A DNA stretch of 42,062 nucleotides, taken from positions 1 to 42,062 of the forward strand of contig JAHDHI010000042.1 of NCBI GenBank assembly GCA_020631395.1, given 5' to 3'. Under the pieces are notes generated by a model, which was not told the origin of the DNA, did not search any database, and was given only the letters and a program-made list of their open reading frames with translations. This document shows positions 1-8,306 of this stretch, one piece after another. This DNA comes from Bizionia sp. Its GTDB lineage: Bacteria; Bacteroidota; Bacteroidia; Flavobacteriales; Flavobacteriaceae. Positions within the stretch are counted from its first letter, which is position 1; each line of letters opens with the position of its first letter. A program made the position numbers and the translations under genes.

Positions 1-47
1 TCTCCCTTTTAAGGAGAGGGTCCTGGGTTCGAGCCCCAGCCCGGTCA
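1..47 (+). tRNA. tRNA-Lys (anticodon TTT), 3' part only
   Basis: The window opens inside the tRNA. Bases 1-5 (TCTCC) and 13-17 (GGAGA) form the anticodon stem around loop CTTTTAA, so the anticodon is TTT (Lys). A 5-base variable loop (18-22) follows, then a T arm with stem CTGGG/CCCAG and loop TTCGAGC (23-39). The 3' acceptor strand CCCGGTC (40-46) and discriminator A (47) come last. The next bases are CTA, so CCA is not encoded. The 5' half lies outside the window, so the acceptor and D arms could not be checked. Confidence 0.93.
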
Positions 48-57
48 CTAAAAAAAT

Positions 58-98
58 AAGCTTCTAACTTGCAATCACTGCAAAATAGAAGCTTTTTT
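58..98 (+). terminator. Rho-independent terminator after tRNA-Lys
   Basis: AAGCTTCTA (58-66) pairs with TAGAAGCTT (86-94) across a 19-base loop and runs into a T tract. It sits directly after the tRNA and probably ends its transcript. Confidence 0.7.
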
Positions 99-188
99 CA
101 TTATATTGTTCTATCATCAAAAAGCAACAAGAAAAGAATCTTTTCTAGTTTTCATCTTGACATCGCTATTCAAAATTAAATAACAAAT

Positions 189-578
189 ATGAAAAAACCC
201 ACATGCTCCATCTTCATACTTTTCACAATATTGTTACAAAATTTAAATGCGCAAGACATAGACTTGAAAGAATTTGTAGATATTAAATGGCATACAGAAT
301 ACATGCAAATAGGAAATGGCAGGTATGACATTCCAAAAGATATGATAAGTGAATCTTGGATACTGTTTAAAAAGAACGGTATATGTATCGCTGACAATTT
401 AGGAAGAGTGGACAATGGCACTTGGAAATATTTAAAAGAAAAAAAAACGATAAAAGTATTCTTTAATGACATCACTCTCAATCAAAGAATAATAAAGCTT
501 GAAAAGAAAAAATTCATTGTTGCTTCTAGTGAAAATGAAAAAGAAGAACTTATTGTCTCTATGATAAAACTAGACTAG
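189..578 (+). CDS. Small secreted protein, possibly lipocalin-like
   Basis: This 129-residue protein has an N-terminal signal peptide (about residues 1-21, ending LNAQ), so it is probably periplasmic or surface-exposed. The rest is short alternating strands with motifs such as SWILFKKNGIC and NGTWKYLKEKKTIKV. That pattern resembles the small lipocalin-like or copper-resistance-like beta-barrel proteins common in Flavobacteriaceae, but no catalytic or ligand motif is visible. The gene stands alone between the tRNA terminator and its own strong terminator. Function is unknown; the lipocalin-like fold is inference only. Confidence 0.75.
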   Translation: MKKPTCSIFILFTILLQNLNAQDIDLKEFVDIKWHTEYMQIGNGRYDIPKDMISESWILFKKNGICIADNLGRVDNGTWKYLKEKKTIKVFFNDITLNQRIIKLEKKKFIVASSENEKEELIVSMIKLD

Positions 579-580
579 TA

Positions 581-611
581 AAAAAAGTCAAGCGAAAGCT
601 TGACTTTTTTT
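581..611 (+). terminator. Strong Rho-independent terminator
   Basis: AGTCAAGC (586-593), tetraloop GAAA and GCTTGACT (598-605) are followed by a T run, three bases after the stop of the upstream gene. The A run before the stem (581-585) could also make it work for the convergent gene ending at 675. Confidence 0.85.
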
Positions 612-674
612 ATGTCTCATCATTTACAAACGAAAGGACTCTTGTACCAACAGATGTGCAATCATCCCATTAAA

Positions 675-1775
675 TCAGTTTGATTTTTTTTTCAGTGCAT
701 CCAACAATTCTATCATCTTTTCAGAAAACGCATTCAACGAACTTGGGTTTTGCCCAGTGATCAAACTACCATCTACCTCGACATGAGATTGCCATTTTCC
801 AGACGATTTGAATATCGCGCCTCGCTCCTTCAATTTTGTTTCTATCAAAAATGGCAACTGCTTTCCATTGCCTTCTTCTTCGTTGGTAAAGGAATTTATC
901 CGTTTTCCTTCCACCAAAAATTTCCCGTTGCTTAGTTTGACGTTCACCAAACCAGCAGCACCATGGCATATGGATCCCACTATTCCATTTTGCTCCTCAT
1001 AAATACGTCGCGTTATGTCTTGGATCCCTACATTGTCGGGAACATCGAAAACAGCTGCTGATCCTCCACAATAATACACTGCGTGATAATTTCCGGAATC
1101 TACTTGAGATGGTTTCAGCGTATTCTTCAATTTGTACTGAAGTTCGGAATCATAAAAATATTGCAACTGCAATGGGTCTTGCAAGTTTATGTAAGATACT
1201 GGAATCTCTCCTCCCTTCGGACTAACGAAATCCACCTCGTAACCTGAACTTTGAAGATTGTGATATGGTTGCACCAGTTCTTCATAATGCGTCCCTGTTC
1301 TTTTATTGCTGTTTTCTCCATAAGAAGAGGCATTGGAAACCACGAACAACACCTTTCCCTTTCTTTCATAGGATTCCCACGTATACGACTTGTGTATTAT
1401 TTCCCACTTCCCTCTGGTTTTTAGCAACAACATGTAATCGGTGTACCTTCGCTTTCGTTTTGGCATGTCTATCTTTACTATGCCAACGGCCGCATCGTTC
1501 GAAACATCGATGGAGGCTATATGCCCCAAACGTCCATTCTTTTGGCCTTCCTTGAAATAGCCTATGTATTTTTTAGAGGCCCGTTTTTTCAAACTATCAT
1601 TCCCTACATAATACAGATTGGCATCTTCGTGGAATGCATTTTCAATTCTATCTATTTCTCCATTTGCCGTACCATCTATATAATCCATCAACACGGCTTT
1701 TACCTTTTCTTCGTCTGTTTGACTCTTGCCATCAATTGAAAAGATCAAACACAATACTATTGCTAAAATTCTCAT
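675..1775 (-). CDS. Secreted NTF2-like / DJ-1-PfpI fusion protein
   Basis: The 366-residue protein has three parts. Residues 1-18 are a signal peptide. Residues about 20-135 match the NTF2-like 'putative lumazine-binding' fold (YIDGTANGEIDRIENAFHED, then GKWEIIHKSY). Residues about 140-360 are a DJ-1/PfpI domain of the Hsp31-like branch: VLFVVSNA, GTHYEEL, YHAVYYCGGSA, then GSICHGAAGLV with nucleophile-elbow Cys270 and His271, and GQNPSSL near the end. Relatives of the second domain are glutamine-amidotransferase-like hydrolases, chaperones or glyoxalase III enzymes; which applies here cannot be seen. A TAnnTTTG box lies just upstream (1792-1799). The AraC gene immediately upstream on the same strand is a plausible regulator. 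Confidence 0.85.
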   Translation of the reverse strand: MRILAIVLCLIFSIDGKSQTDEEKVKAVLMDYIDGTANGEIDRIENAFHEDANLYYVGNDSLKKRASKKYIGYFKEGQKNGRLGHIASIDVSNDAAVGIVKIDMPKRKRRYTDYMLLLKTRGKWEIIHKSYTWESYERKGKVLFVVSNASSYGENSNKRTGTHYEELVQPYHNLQSSGYEVDFVSPKGGEIPVSYINLQDPLQLQYFYDSELQYKLKNTLKPSQVDSGNYHAVYYCGGSAAVFDVPDNVGIQDITRRIYEEQNGIVGSICHGAAGLVNVKLSNGKFLVEGKRINSFTNEEEGNGKQLPFLIETKLKERGAIFKSSGKWQSHVEVDGSLITGQNPSSLNAFSEKMIELLDALKKKSN

Positions 1776-1791
1776 AAATTAGTTTTTTTTT

Positions 1792-1799
1792 CAAAACTA
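1792..1799 (-). promoter_or_regulatory. Candidate -7 box upstream of the NTF2/DJ-1 gene
   Basis: On the minus strand this reads TAGTTTTG, a full match to the Bacteroidota TAnnTTTG box, 17 bases before the ATG. No TTG was found at the expected upstream distance, so it is only a partial promoter match. Confidence 0.3.
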
Positions 1800-1875
1800 A
1801 ACGCAATGCCCATTTAACCCATAGCGATACATAGATTCGGTATTCTAATTTATAAATCGAGAGAAAAAAGCAGCT

Positions 1876-2919
1876 TTACACTAAATTGGCGCTTTGCTTC
1901 TTGAACGCAGCTGGCGTCATTCCCTTCTTATTTTTAAAAGCCGTATAAAATGCTGACACAGAATTAAAACCACTATCATAAGCAATTGCTTCCACGGTTA
2001 ATTTACTTGACGAAGAAAGTAGTTTCACGGCTTCTTCCACTCTATGTTCATTGATGAATTGAGAAAAATTCTTATTCAAGGATTCATTCAAATATTGTGA
2101 CAACAAATGAGGGGTCGTATTCAATTTTGAAGCCAAATCTGGCATCTTGAGATTTGGATTCTTGTAGAAGTCATCGCGTTCCAATAACAATTGAATTTGC
2201 CTTTCCAAATCTGCCACGAACTCTTCATCCAAATTTTGCTTTGCGTTTTTCTTGCTTTCCAATTCTTCTCTTTTGATTTTGGAAAATCTATAGATGAGCA
2301 AACCTGAAACATAAAACACGAATGAGAATGAGACTGCCCCAACGATATAGGACGTATAACGAGATGTCTTGTAGGCAAGCCAGATTATCGAGATGCCAAC
2401 AAAAACACTAACGAGCCATATGCTGCTTGAATCTCCCTTTTCTTTTTTTGCTCCAAAGCTTTTGAAAACTGGAATCAAAACAAACCCTGCAACAATCAAA
2501 TAAACAAACCATTGCCAGTAAATCAACTCTACCAAACTTCTCCATAAATCCCTGTGTTCCCAATATGACGTCCGAATTGCTATGACCACGATAACGAGCA
2601 AAGGCAAAAGATGCAAGGCATCGTACCATTTAACCTTTCTGTCTCTTACAGATTCGCTTCTAACGAACAAGTACAACAAAGGCCCTATCAACGTACAGGC
2701 CATTATGCCAATATGAATGTATACACTGGATAGGTTATGGTTGAAATAAAAGAAGACGGATTTGCCTATCCTGATGCTAACAACCAATAAAAGTAGTCCC
2801 AAGAAGACATCGGACCGTTTTTTTTCTCTTGCAAAGAAAATAAAATACAACGCTAAGATTATGCCATTGAAAGCTCCTAACAAACTAAAGAAAAATAGTA
2901 TTTGCCTATTGGTATCCAA
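1876..2919 (-). CDS. Membrane-anchored AraC-family transcriptional regulator
   Basis: The 347-residue protein joins a membrane half to a DNA-binding half. Seven hydrophobic segments are visible at about residues 8-30, 36-59, 70-87, 102-116, 133-153, 167-185 and 191-212. A charged linker follows, then a C-terminal AraC double helix-turn-helix (about 245-345) with the family signature AIAYDSGFNSVSAFYTAFKN and the ending GMTPAAFKKQ. This architecture is common in Flavobacteria and places the regulator in the inner membrane, presumably sensing an unknown signal. It lies 100 bases upstream of the NTF2/DJ-1 gene on the same strand, which is the most likely target, and is divergent from the carotenoid operon. 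Confidence 0.9.
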   Translation of the reverse strand: MDTNRQILFFFSLLGAFNGIILALYFIFFAREKKRSDVFLGLLLLVVSIRIGKSVFFYFNHNLSSVYIHIGIMACTLIGPLLYLFVRSESVRDRKVKWYDALHLLPLLVIVVIAIRTSYWEHRDLWRSLVELIYWQWFVYLIVAGFVLIPVFKSFGAKKEKGDSSSIWLVSVFVGISIIWLAYKTSRYTSYIVGAVSFSFVFYVSGLLIYRFSKIKREELESKKNAKQNLDEEFVADLERQIQLLLERDDFYKNPNLKMPDLASKLNTTPHLLSQYLNESLNKNFSQFINEHRVEEAVKLLSSSSKLTVEAIAYDSGFNSVSAFYTAFKNKKGMTPAAFKKQSANLV

Positions 2920-3029
2920 TTTATGTTAAAAAATTAAATGATGATAGATGCTAAATTAAAAATTTGAATGGATTAAAACAGCTTATTCATTAAATACTTA
3001 AAAATCTCTTCATAGTCTGCTTATAAAAA

Positions 3030-3059
3030 TTGTTTGCTTTATTCGCTTTTTAAATTTTG
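3030..3059 (+). promoter_or_regulatory. Candidate promoter of the carotenoid operon
   Basis: TTG (3030-3032), a 19-base spacer and AAATTTTG (3052-3059) fit the Bacteroidota consensus TTG-N19-TAnnTTTG with one mismatch in the -7 box. A start point near 3066 would lie between the two possible starts of the MerR gene and favours the ATG at 3081. Confidence 0.4.
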
Positions 3060-3080
3060 TTTAATTATTTTAGCAAAAGT

Positions 3081-4004
3081 ATGAACAAAATAAAAACACA
3101 GTTCAGCATAAAAGATCTAGAAAACTTATCTGGAGTAAAAGCTCACACCATAAGAATATGGGAAAAACGTTATAATCTTTTAGAACCAAATAGAACGGTT
3201 ACAAACATTAGACATTACAACATCTCCAATTTGCAAAAGTTGTTGAACATTGCCTTTTTGAACAAAAACGGTTATAAAATATCCAAGATAGCTGAGTTGA
3301 AAAAAAATGACATTCAGTCATTGGTCAAAGAAATAGCATCCAACAATGCCGCCAACAACCATCATATTGACTTGTTCAAGGTTGCCATGTTGAATTTCGA
3401 CCAATGGTTGTTTCATAGTACTTTTGACGAATTGTTGAAGGAACAAACCCTTAGCAACGTCTTCCATAATGTTATTTCCCCATTTTTTAGCCAAATAGGA
3501 ATATTGTGGCAAACCGATACGATTACTCCTGCCCATGAGCATTTCATCTTCGAGCTGATAAAACAAAAGCTATTGGTACATACTGCAAAAGCCATAAACC
3601 CAGCCAAACAAAAAATGAGCAAAAAGATTTTTGCATTGTTTCTACCAGACAATGAAATACACGAATTGGGGTTGTTGTTCATAAACTATGAGCTTACCCT
3701 ACTTGGCCACCAAAGCATCTATCTGGGACAAAGTGTCCCCGTAGACAGTCTTTGCCATCTTATGGACTACTACGACGAGATAACCTTTATATCATCGTTT
3801 ACAATAAAGCCAGAAAAAGAAGCCATTGACGATTATTTGGATAACCTTTCTGTAAAAGTATTGCAAGGTACAAGAAACAAGTTACTAGTTTCTGGAATGC
3901 AAGTAAAACACATAAATACAGTTGATCTCAATGATAAAACCCATATTTTCGAATCGGCTAGAAAAGTTTTGGAAAGCCTCAAAGACAAACAAAAAGTAGC
4001 ATAA
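3081..4004 (+). CDS. MerR/CarH-like B12-binding light-responsive regulator
   Basis: The 307-residue protein starts with a MerR winged helix (SIKDLENLSGVKAHTIRIWE onward). The C-terminal half has the two signatures of CarH/LitR cobalamin photoreceptors. One is W-x9-EH (Trp143, Glu153, His154) in the helix bundle that caps adenosylcobalamin. The other is ExHxxG (Glu192, His194, Gly197) in the B12 Rossmann domain, whose His is the lower cobalt ligand. In Myxococcus and Thermus such proteins repress carotenoid genes in the dark and release DNA when light breaks the Co-C bond. Here the gene is 7 bases upstream of crtI and apparently first in its operon, so autoregulation is likely. An ATG at 3057 is also in frame but lies inside the predicted promoter. 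Light response is inferred. Confidence 0.9.
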   Translation: MNKIKTQFSIKDLENLSGVKAHTIRIWEKRYNLLEPNRTVTNIRHYNISNLQKLLNIAFLNKNGYKISKIAELKKNDIQSLVKEIASNNAANNHHIDLFKVAMLNFDQWLFHSTFDELLKEQTLSNVFHNVISPFFSQIGILWQTDTITPAHEHFIFELIKQKLLVHTAKAINPAKQKMSKKIFALFLPDNEIHELGLLFINYELTLLGHQSIYLGQSVPVDSLCHLMDYYDEITFISSFTIKPEKEAIDDYLDNLSVKVLQGTRNKLLVSGMQVKHINTVDLNDKTHIFESARKVLESLKDKQKVA

Positions 4005-4011
4005 CGGAATT

Positions 4012-5496
4012 ATGAATAAAAAAGTTTCAATAATCGGTTCGGGATTTTCTGCCTTATCTGCATCTTGCTATTTGGCCAAGGCTGGATTCGAGGTCACGAT
4101 ATTCGAAAAGAACAGTACAATAGGAGGCAGAGCCAGACAGCTGAAAAGAGATGGGTTCTCTTTCGACATTGGCCCCACTTGGTATTGGATGCCAGATGTA
4201 TTCGAACGTTTCTTTTCAGATTTCAACAAAAAGCCATCAGACTATTATGCTTTGGAAAAATTGAACCCAGCATATAGCGTTTACTTTGCTAAAGACGACT
4301 ACATAACCATAGAAGACAGCTTAGAGAAAATTTATGCTGCCTTCGAAAAAGAGGAAGTTGGCAGTTCCAAAAAACTCAAAAAATTCATTGCCAATGCACA
4401 GGACAACTATGATGTAGCCATAAAGGATCTGGTATACAGACCGGGGGTTTCTCCTTTGGAGTTGGTGACACCGGTAACCATAAAAAAGGTCGGACAATTC
4501 TTCAGTACCATAAAGAAAGATGTCAGAAAGGAATTCAAGAACGATCGTTTGGCGCAAATATTGGAATTTCCTGTATTGTTCTTAGGAGCAAAATCCAGCA
4601 ATACACCATCATTTTACAGCTTCATGAATTATGCCGATTTTGGCTTAGGGACCTTCCATCCCAAGAAAGGAATGTATCAAGTCATTCTAGCCATGGAAGC
4701 ATTGGCAAAATCCCTTGGAGTGGTCATCAAGACAAATTCTACCATAGAAAAGATAAATGTAGATGCAAACAAGAGAGCAACTGGTATTGTAGCCAATGGA
4801 AAACAACATTCGTGTGATATCGTTTTGAGTGGTGCCGACTATCACCATAGTGAAACGTTGTTGGATGCCAAACATAGACAATATTCCGAATCCTACTGGT
4901 TCAAAAAGACCTTTGCCCCTTCTTCACTTCTATTTTACGTTGGTTTTGACAAGAAGTTGAAAAACGTAAATCACCATACGTTGTTTTTCGACGTCGATTT
5001 CGAAACCCACGCCAAAGACATCTACGACACTCCCAAGTGGCCTGAAGCTCCATTGTTCTACGCCAGCTTTCCTAGTATTACGGATAACGACTCTGCTCCA
5101 GAGGGGAAAGAAGCTGGAATATTTTTAATTCCATTGGCACCAGGAATTGAAGATACAGAAGCTCTTAGATTGCAATATTTTGAAAAAATTATTTCAAGAT
5201 TTGAAACTTTAACTTCTCAAAGCATAAGGAATTCCATTATCTTTAAAGAGTCCTTTTGCATCAATGATTTCATAAAAGATTACAATTCTTACAAAGGGAA
5301 TGCATATGGAATGGCAAATACATTGTTCCAAACTGCTTTTTTAAGACCTAAATTGAAAAGTGGAAAAGTAAAGAATTTATATTTCACTGGACAATTGACA
5401 GTACCAGGTCCTGGTGTGCCCCCTTCATTGATATCAGGTAAATTAGTAGCGGGATTAATAACTAAACAAAACAACAACAATGAAGACCTTATTTGA
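4012..5496 (+). CDS. crtI: Phytoene desaturase (CrtI)
   Basis: The 494-residue FAD enzyme converts phytoene to lycopene by stepwise desaturation at the membrane. The N terminus carries the dinucleotide fold (SIIGSGFSALSASCYLAKAG, then VTIFEKN) followed by GGRARQLKRDGFSFDIGPTW, typical of bacterial CrtI. The C terminus has the family FAD motif YFTGQLTVPGPGVPPSLISG. The length is as expected for CrtI. It follows the MerR regulator by 7 bases and overlaps crtB by 17 bases, so translation of the two is probably coupled. Confidence 0.96.
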   Translation: MNKKVSIIGSGFSALSASCYLAKAGFEVTIFEKNSTIGGRARQLKRDGFSFDIGPTWYWMPDVFERFFSDFNKKPSDYYALEKLNPAYSVYFAKDDYITIEDSLEKIYAAFEKEEVGSSKKLKKFIANAQDNYDVAIKDLVYRPGVSPLELVTPVTIKKVGQFFSTIKKDVRKEFKNDRLAQILEFPVLFLGAKSSNTPSFYSFMNYADFGLGTFHPKKGMYQVILAMEALAKSLGVVIKTNSTIEKINVDANKRATGIVANGKQHSCDIVLSGADYHHSETLLDAKHRQYSESYWFKKTFAPSSLLFYVGFDKKLKNVNHHTLFFDVDFETHAKDIYDTPKWPEAPLFYASFPSITDNDSAPEGKEAGIFLIPLAPGIEDTEALRLQYFEKIISRFETLTSQSIRNSIIFKESFCINDFIKDYNSYKGNAYGMANTLFQTAFLRPKLKSGKVKNLYFTGQLTVPGPGVPPSLISGKLVAGLITKQNNNNEDLI

Positions 5497-6319
5497 TTCG
5501 GTGTCCTATGATTGCAGTAAAATCGTGACAAGATCTTATAGCACATCATTCTCCATGGCAACAAAGATGCTGTCAAGTTGCATACGCCAAGACATATACA
5601 ACATCTATGGTTTCGTTCGTTTTGCAGACGAAATAGTCGATAGTTTCCACGATTACGACAAGGTTGAATTGTTTAAAAATTTCGAAATAGATCTAGAACG
5701 AGCTCTAAAAGACAGAATTAGCCTAAATCCCATATTGAATGCCTTCCAACATACCTACCACAAGAACAACATAGAGAAACACATGGTAGACTCATTTATG
5801 AAAAGCATGCGTCTCGACTTGTCCAAAAGTGAATACTTGACAGAAGAGGAATACAAGGAATACATTTACGGCTCTGCAGATGTCGTTGGGTTGATGTGCT
5901 TGAAGGTGTTTGTAAAAGGAGACGAAAACAAGTATGATGATTTAAAAGATACCGCAATGTCATTGGGTTCTGCATTCCAAAAGGTAAATTTCCTAAGGGA
6001 TTTAAAAGCAGATCATGACGACTTGGAACGTACTTATTTCCCTAATACGGATTTGAACAATTTGGACGAATCTGCAAAACAGCACATAATCAAAGACATA
6101 GAACAAGATTTCGCCAAAGGTTTGAAAGGCATCAAATTATTGCCCATAGAAGCAAAGTTTGGAGTTTTCATGGCCTATCGATATTACAACCAATTACTTA
6201 AAAAGCTAAAGAAAACCCCTGCCTTGGAAATTAAAAATGCCAGAATACGGGTACCCAATTATAAAAAGATAGAGCTCTTGACCAGAAGCTATGTAAAATA
6301 TCAACTCAATTTAATGTAA
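5480..6319 (+). CDS. crtB: Phytoene synthase (CrtB)
   Basis: The 279-residue enzyme condenses two geranylgeranyl diphosphates to phytoene, the first committed carotenoid step. Both Asp-rich metal/diphosphate motifs are visible: DEIVD at residues 50-54 and DLKAD at 174-178, inside the squalene/phytoene synthase signature (GSAFQKVNFLRDLKAD). The YIYGSADVVGLMC segment is also family-typical. It overlaps the end of crtI by 17 bases and its stop shares one base with the start of crtZ (TAATG). The GGPP synthase (crtE) that would supply substrate is not in this window. Confidence 0.96.
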   Translation: MKTLFDSVSYDCSKIVTRSYSTSFSMATKMLSSCIRQDIYNIYGFVRFADEIVDSFHDYDKVELFKNFEIDLERALKDRISLNPILNAFQHTYHKNNIEKHMVDSFMKSMRLDLSKSEYLTEEEYKEYIYGSADVVGLMCLKVFVKGDENKYDDLKDTAMSLGSAFQKVNFLRDLKADHDDLERTYFPNTDLNNLDESAKQHIIKDIEQDFAKGLKGIKLLPIEAKFGVFMAYRYYNQLLKKLKKTPALEIKNARIRVPNYKKIELLTRSYVKYQLNLM

Positions 6320-6768
6320 TGCAAACACTATACTGGATATTGATTTTTTTAACCACTTTTTGCATTATGGAATTCAATGCATGGTTTACCCACAAATACA
6401 TAATGCATGGTCTTTTATGGTCGTTGCACAAAGACCACCATAAGAAGGATCACAATAGTTGGTTTGAACGCAATGATGCCTTTTTTATTTTTTATGCCAT
6501 AGTTAGCATGACTTGTTTTTACCTGTGGAATTATGAGGGCATCTGGTATTGTCTACCCATTGGACTTGGCATCATGGCCTATGGAGCTGCATATTTCATT
6601 GTTCATGACATCTTCATACATCAACGATTCAAAATGTTTCGCAATGCGAACAATTGGTATGCCAAAGGAGTTAGGCGTGCTCACAAAATGCACCACAAGC
6701 ATCTAGGCAAAGAGGATGGAGAGTGCTTTGGAATGCTTGTCGTACCTTTTAAGTATTTTAAACGATAA
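6319..6768 (+). CDS. crtZ: Beta-carotene 3-hydroxylase (CrtZ)
   Basis: The 149-residue membrane di-iron hydroxylase adds 3-hydroxyls to the beta rings, giving zeaxanthin from beta-carotene. The histidine clusters of the fatty-acid-hydroxylase superfamily are in order: HKYIMH (25-30), HKDHH (37-41), HDIFIH, then HKMHH near the C terminus. Hydrophobic segments lie between them. The length fits the short bacterial CrtZ type. It is translationally coupled to crtB by a TAATG overlap. Confidence 0.95.
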   Translation: MQTLYWILIFLTTFCIMEFNAWFTHKYIMHGLLWSLHKDHHKKDHNSWFERNDAFFIFYAIVSMTCFYLWNYEGIWYCLPIGLGIMAYGAAYFIVHDIFIHQRFKMFRNANNWYAKGVRRAHKMHHKHLGKEDGECFGMLVVPFKYFKR

Positions 6769-6785
6769 TTTCCGCGTCTATAAAA

Positions 6786-7931
6786 ATGAGCAGCAAAAAG
6801 CATTTCGATTACATTATCATTGGAAATGGTATGGCTGGACTACAACTGGCTCTTGCCTTATCCAAAGATGCCTACTTCGAAAACAAAAGGATAGCATTGA
6901 TAGATAAAGCCCCCAAAAGTACAAACGACAAAACTTGGTGCTTCTGGGAAAAAGGAAAGGGACAATGGGACTCCTTGGTATACAAAGGCTGGAAAATAGC
7001 CCATTTTCAAACTTCAAAAAAACATTTGAATCTAAAATTGCATCCTTATGGCTATAAAATGTTGAGGTCCATAGATTTCTACAATGAAGCAAAATCCACA
7101 TTGTCGAAAAACAAGAACATACATTTCATCATAGATGATGTCATTTTGGTAGAAGAGGTCGATGATGTAGAGGTTTCCTCATCAACAAACACATATAGTG
7201 CCTCCCATGTTTTCGATAGTAGGATAAACAATGACTTTTCCAAAGACAACCTAAAACACACCAAGATCATACAGCACTTCAAGGGTTGGATCATAGCTAC
7301 GAAAGAAAGTACTTTCAACCCAGATGCCTTTACAATGATGGATTATAGGATTAAAGATGGAGAACAAACTTCTTTTACCTACGTTTTACCACTTTCCAAA
7401 AACAAAGCCTTGGTAGAATTTACCTATTTCACAGCAAACACCGTCTCAAACAAGGTGTATGACACTTACTTGAAGCAATATGTTTCAGACATTTTGAAAA
7501 TTGACAATTATGAAATAATCGAAACTGAAGAAGGAAACATTCCCATGACCAGTTTTCCTTTTGGAGAATACTCCACGAAACACATAACCAAGATCGGTAC
7601 TGCTGGTGGTTGGGTAAAAGGTTCTACGGGATATTCCTTTAAACTTACAGAGAAGAAAGTATCAAAAATCATTGATAACATAAAGCAAGGCAAAACACCT
7701 TCCAACAAATTGACAAATGAACGATTTCGATTTTACGATAAGGTCTTCCTCAAAGTCTTGCTCGATGAGAACTCGAAAGGAGAATGGATCTTTGAACGAT
7801 TCTACACAAAAAACTCAGTTGAAACCATGTTTCGCTTTTTGGATGAAGAATCCAATCTTTGGGAAGAGCTTAAAATCATGTATTCCCTTTTCTCCTTTAC
7901 TTTCATAAAGGCTTTTTTCAAGACTCTATAG
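6786..7931 (+). CDS. crtY: Lycopene beta-cyclase (CrtY)
   Basis: The 381-residue flavoprotein closes both ends of lycopene to beta rings. It has an N-terminal dinucleotide fold (YIIIGNGMAGLQLALAL, then IALIDKAP), the family stretch DKTWCFWEKG, the mid-protein motif YVLPLSKNKALVEFTYF, and the C-terminal GTAGGWVKGSTGYSF, all typical of CrtY-type cyclases. It begins 17 bases after crtZ and is the last gene of the operon. With CrtI, CrtB and CrtZ it predicts zeaxanthin as product; no ketolase (crtW) is present here. No clear terminator was seen before the convergent gene 29 bases on. Confidence 0.94.
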   Translation: MSSKKHFDYIIIGNGMAGLQLALALSKDAYFENKRIALIDKAPKSTNDKTWCFWEKGKGQWDSLVYKGWKIAHFQTSKKHLNLKLHPYGYKMLRSIDFYNEAKSTLSKNKNIHFIIDDVILVEEVDDVEVSSSTNTYSASHVFDSRINNDFSKDNLKHTKIIQHFKGWIIATKESTFNPDAFTMMDYRIKDGEQTSFTYVLPLSKNKALVEFTYFTANTVSNKVYDTYLKQYVSDILKIDNYEIIETEEGNIPMTSFPFGEYSTKHITKIGTAGGWVKGSTGYSFKLTEKKVSKIIDNIKQGKTPSNKLTNERFRFYDKVFLKVLLDENSKGEWIFERFYTKNSVETMFRFLDEESNLWEELKIMYSLFSFTFIKAFFKTL

Positions 7932-7960
7932 TTACCAGTATCCTTTTTATGAATTAAAAC

Positions 7961-8209
7961 TTACCGTTTCTTGAATATCAAATTAAGTAGAAACAAGATA
8001 ACTATTGCCCCAATGGCACCTGTAAGTATTGCTCCTATCCACCCCGACCCGATGCTAACACCTAGTTTTCCCAATAGCCAAGAGCCGACAAAGCTACCAA
8101 CTATACCAACGATGACGTTTCCAATGATACCTAGCCCGCTGCCTTTATAGATTACGCTACCTAACCAGCCAGCAACTGCTCCAATTACAAGTGTTACAAT
8201 TAGTTCCAT
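7961..8209 (-). CDS. GlsB/YeaQ/YmgE-type stress membrane protein
   Basis: The 82-residue protein is almost entirely hydrophobic with three Gly-rich helices (LIVTLVIGAVAGWLGSVIYK, LGIIGNVIVGIVGSFVGSWL, WIGAILTGAIGAIVILFLLN). This matches the 'transglycosylase-associated protein' family (PF04226), small inner-membrane proteins often induced by general stress; despite the name no enzymatic role is established. It is monocistronic, convergent with crtY, with a candidate -7 box about 90 bases upstream. Confidence 0.9.
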   Translation of the reverse strand: MELIVTLVIGAVAGWLGSVIYKGSGLGIIGNVIVGIVGSFVGSWLLGKLGVSIGSGWIGAILTGAIGAIVILFLLNLIFKKR

Positions 8210-8298
8210 TTTTTTAGTTTTATTTTATTAATTCAGCATCAATTTAACAGAATTATTTTAAATAACACGTAAAATACTACAATAATTGCAGTTTTCTT

Positions 8299-8306
8299 CA
8301 AATTTA
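8299..8306 (-). promoter_or_regulatory. Candidate -7 box of the GlsB-type gene
   Basis: On the minus strand this reads TAAATTTG, an exact TAnnTTTG match. The only upstream TTG (8321-8323) is 14 bases away, shorter than usual, so the promoter call is tentative. Apart from this the 577-base gap 8210-8786 shows no gene or clear structure; it is AT-rich. Confidence 0.35.

Noticed and set aside
58-188. Integration site at the tRNA-Lys 3' end
   Set aside because: No repeat of the tRNA end was noticed elsewhere in the window and no integrase is nearby.
3057-3080. Earlier ATG for the MerR gene
   Set aside because: It lies within the predicted -7 region and adds eight residues before the normal MerR start.
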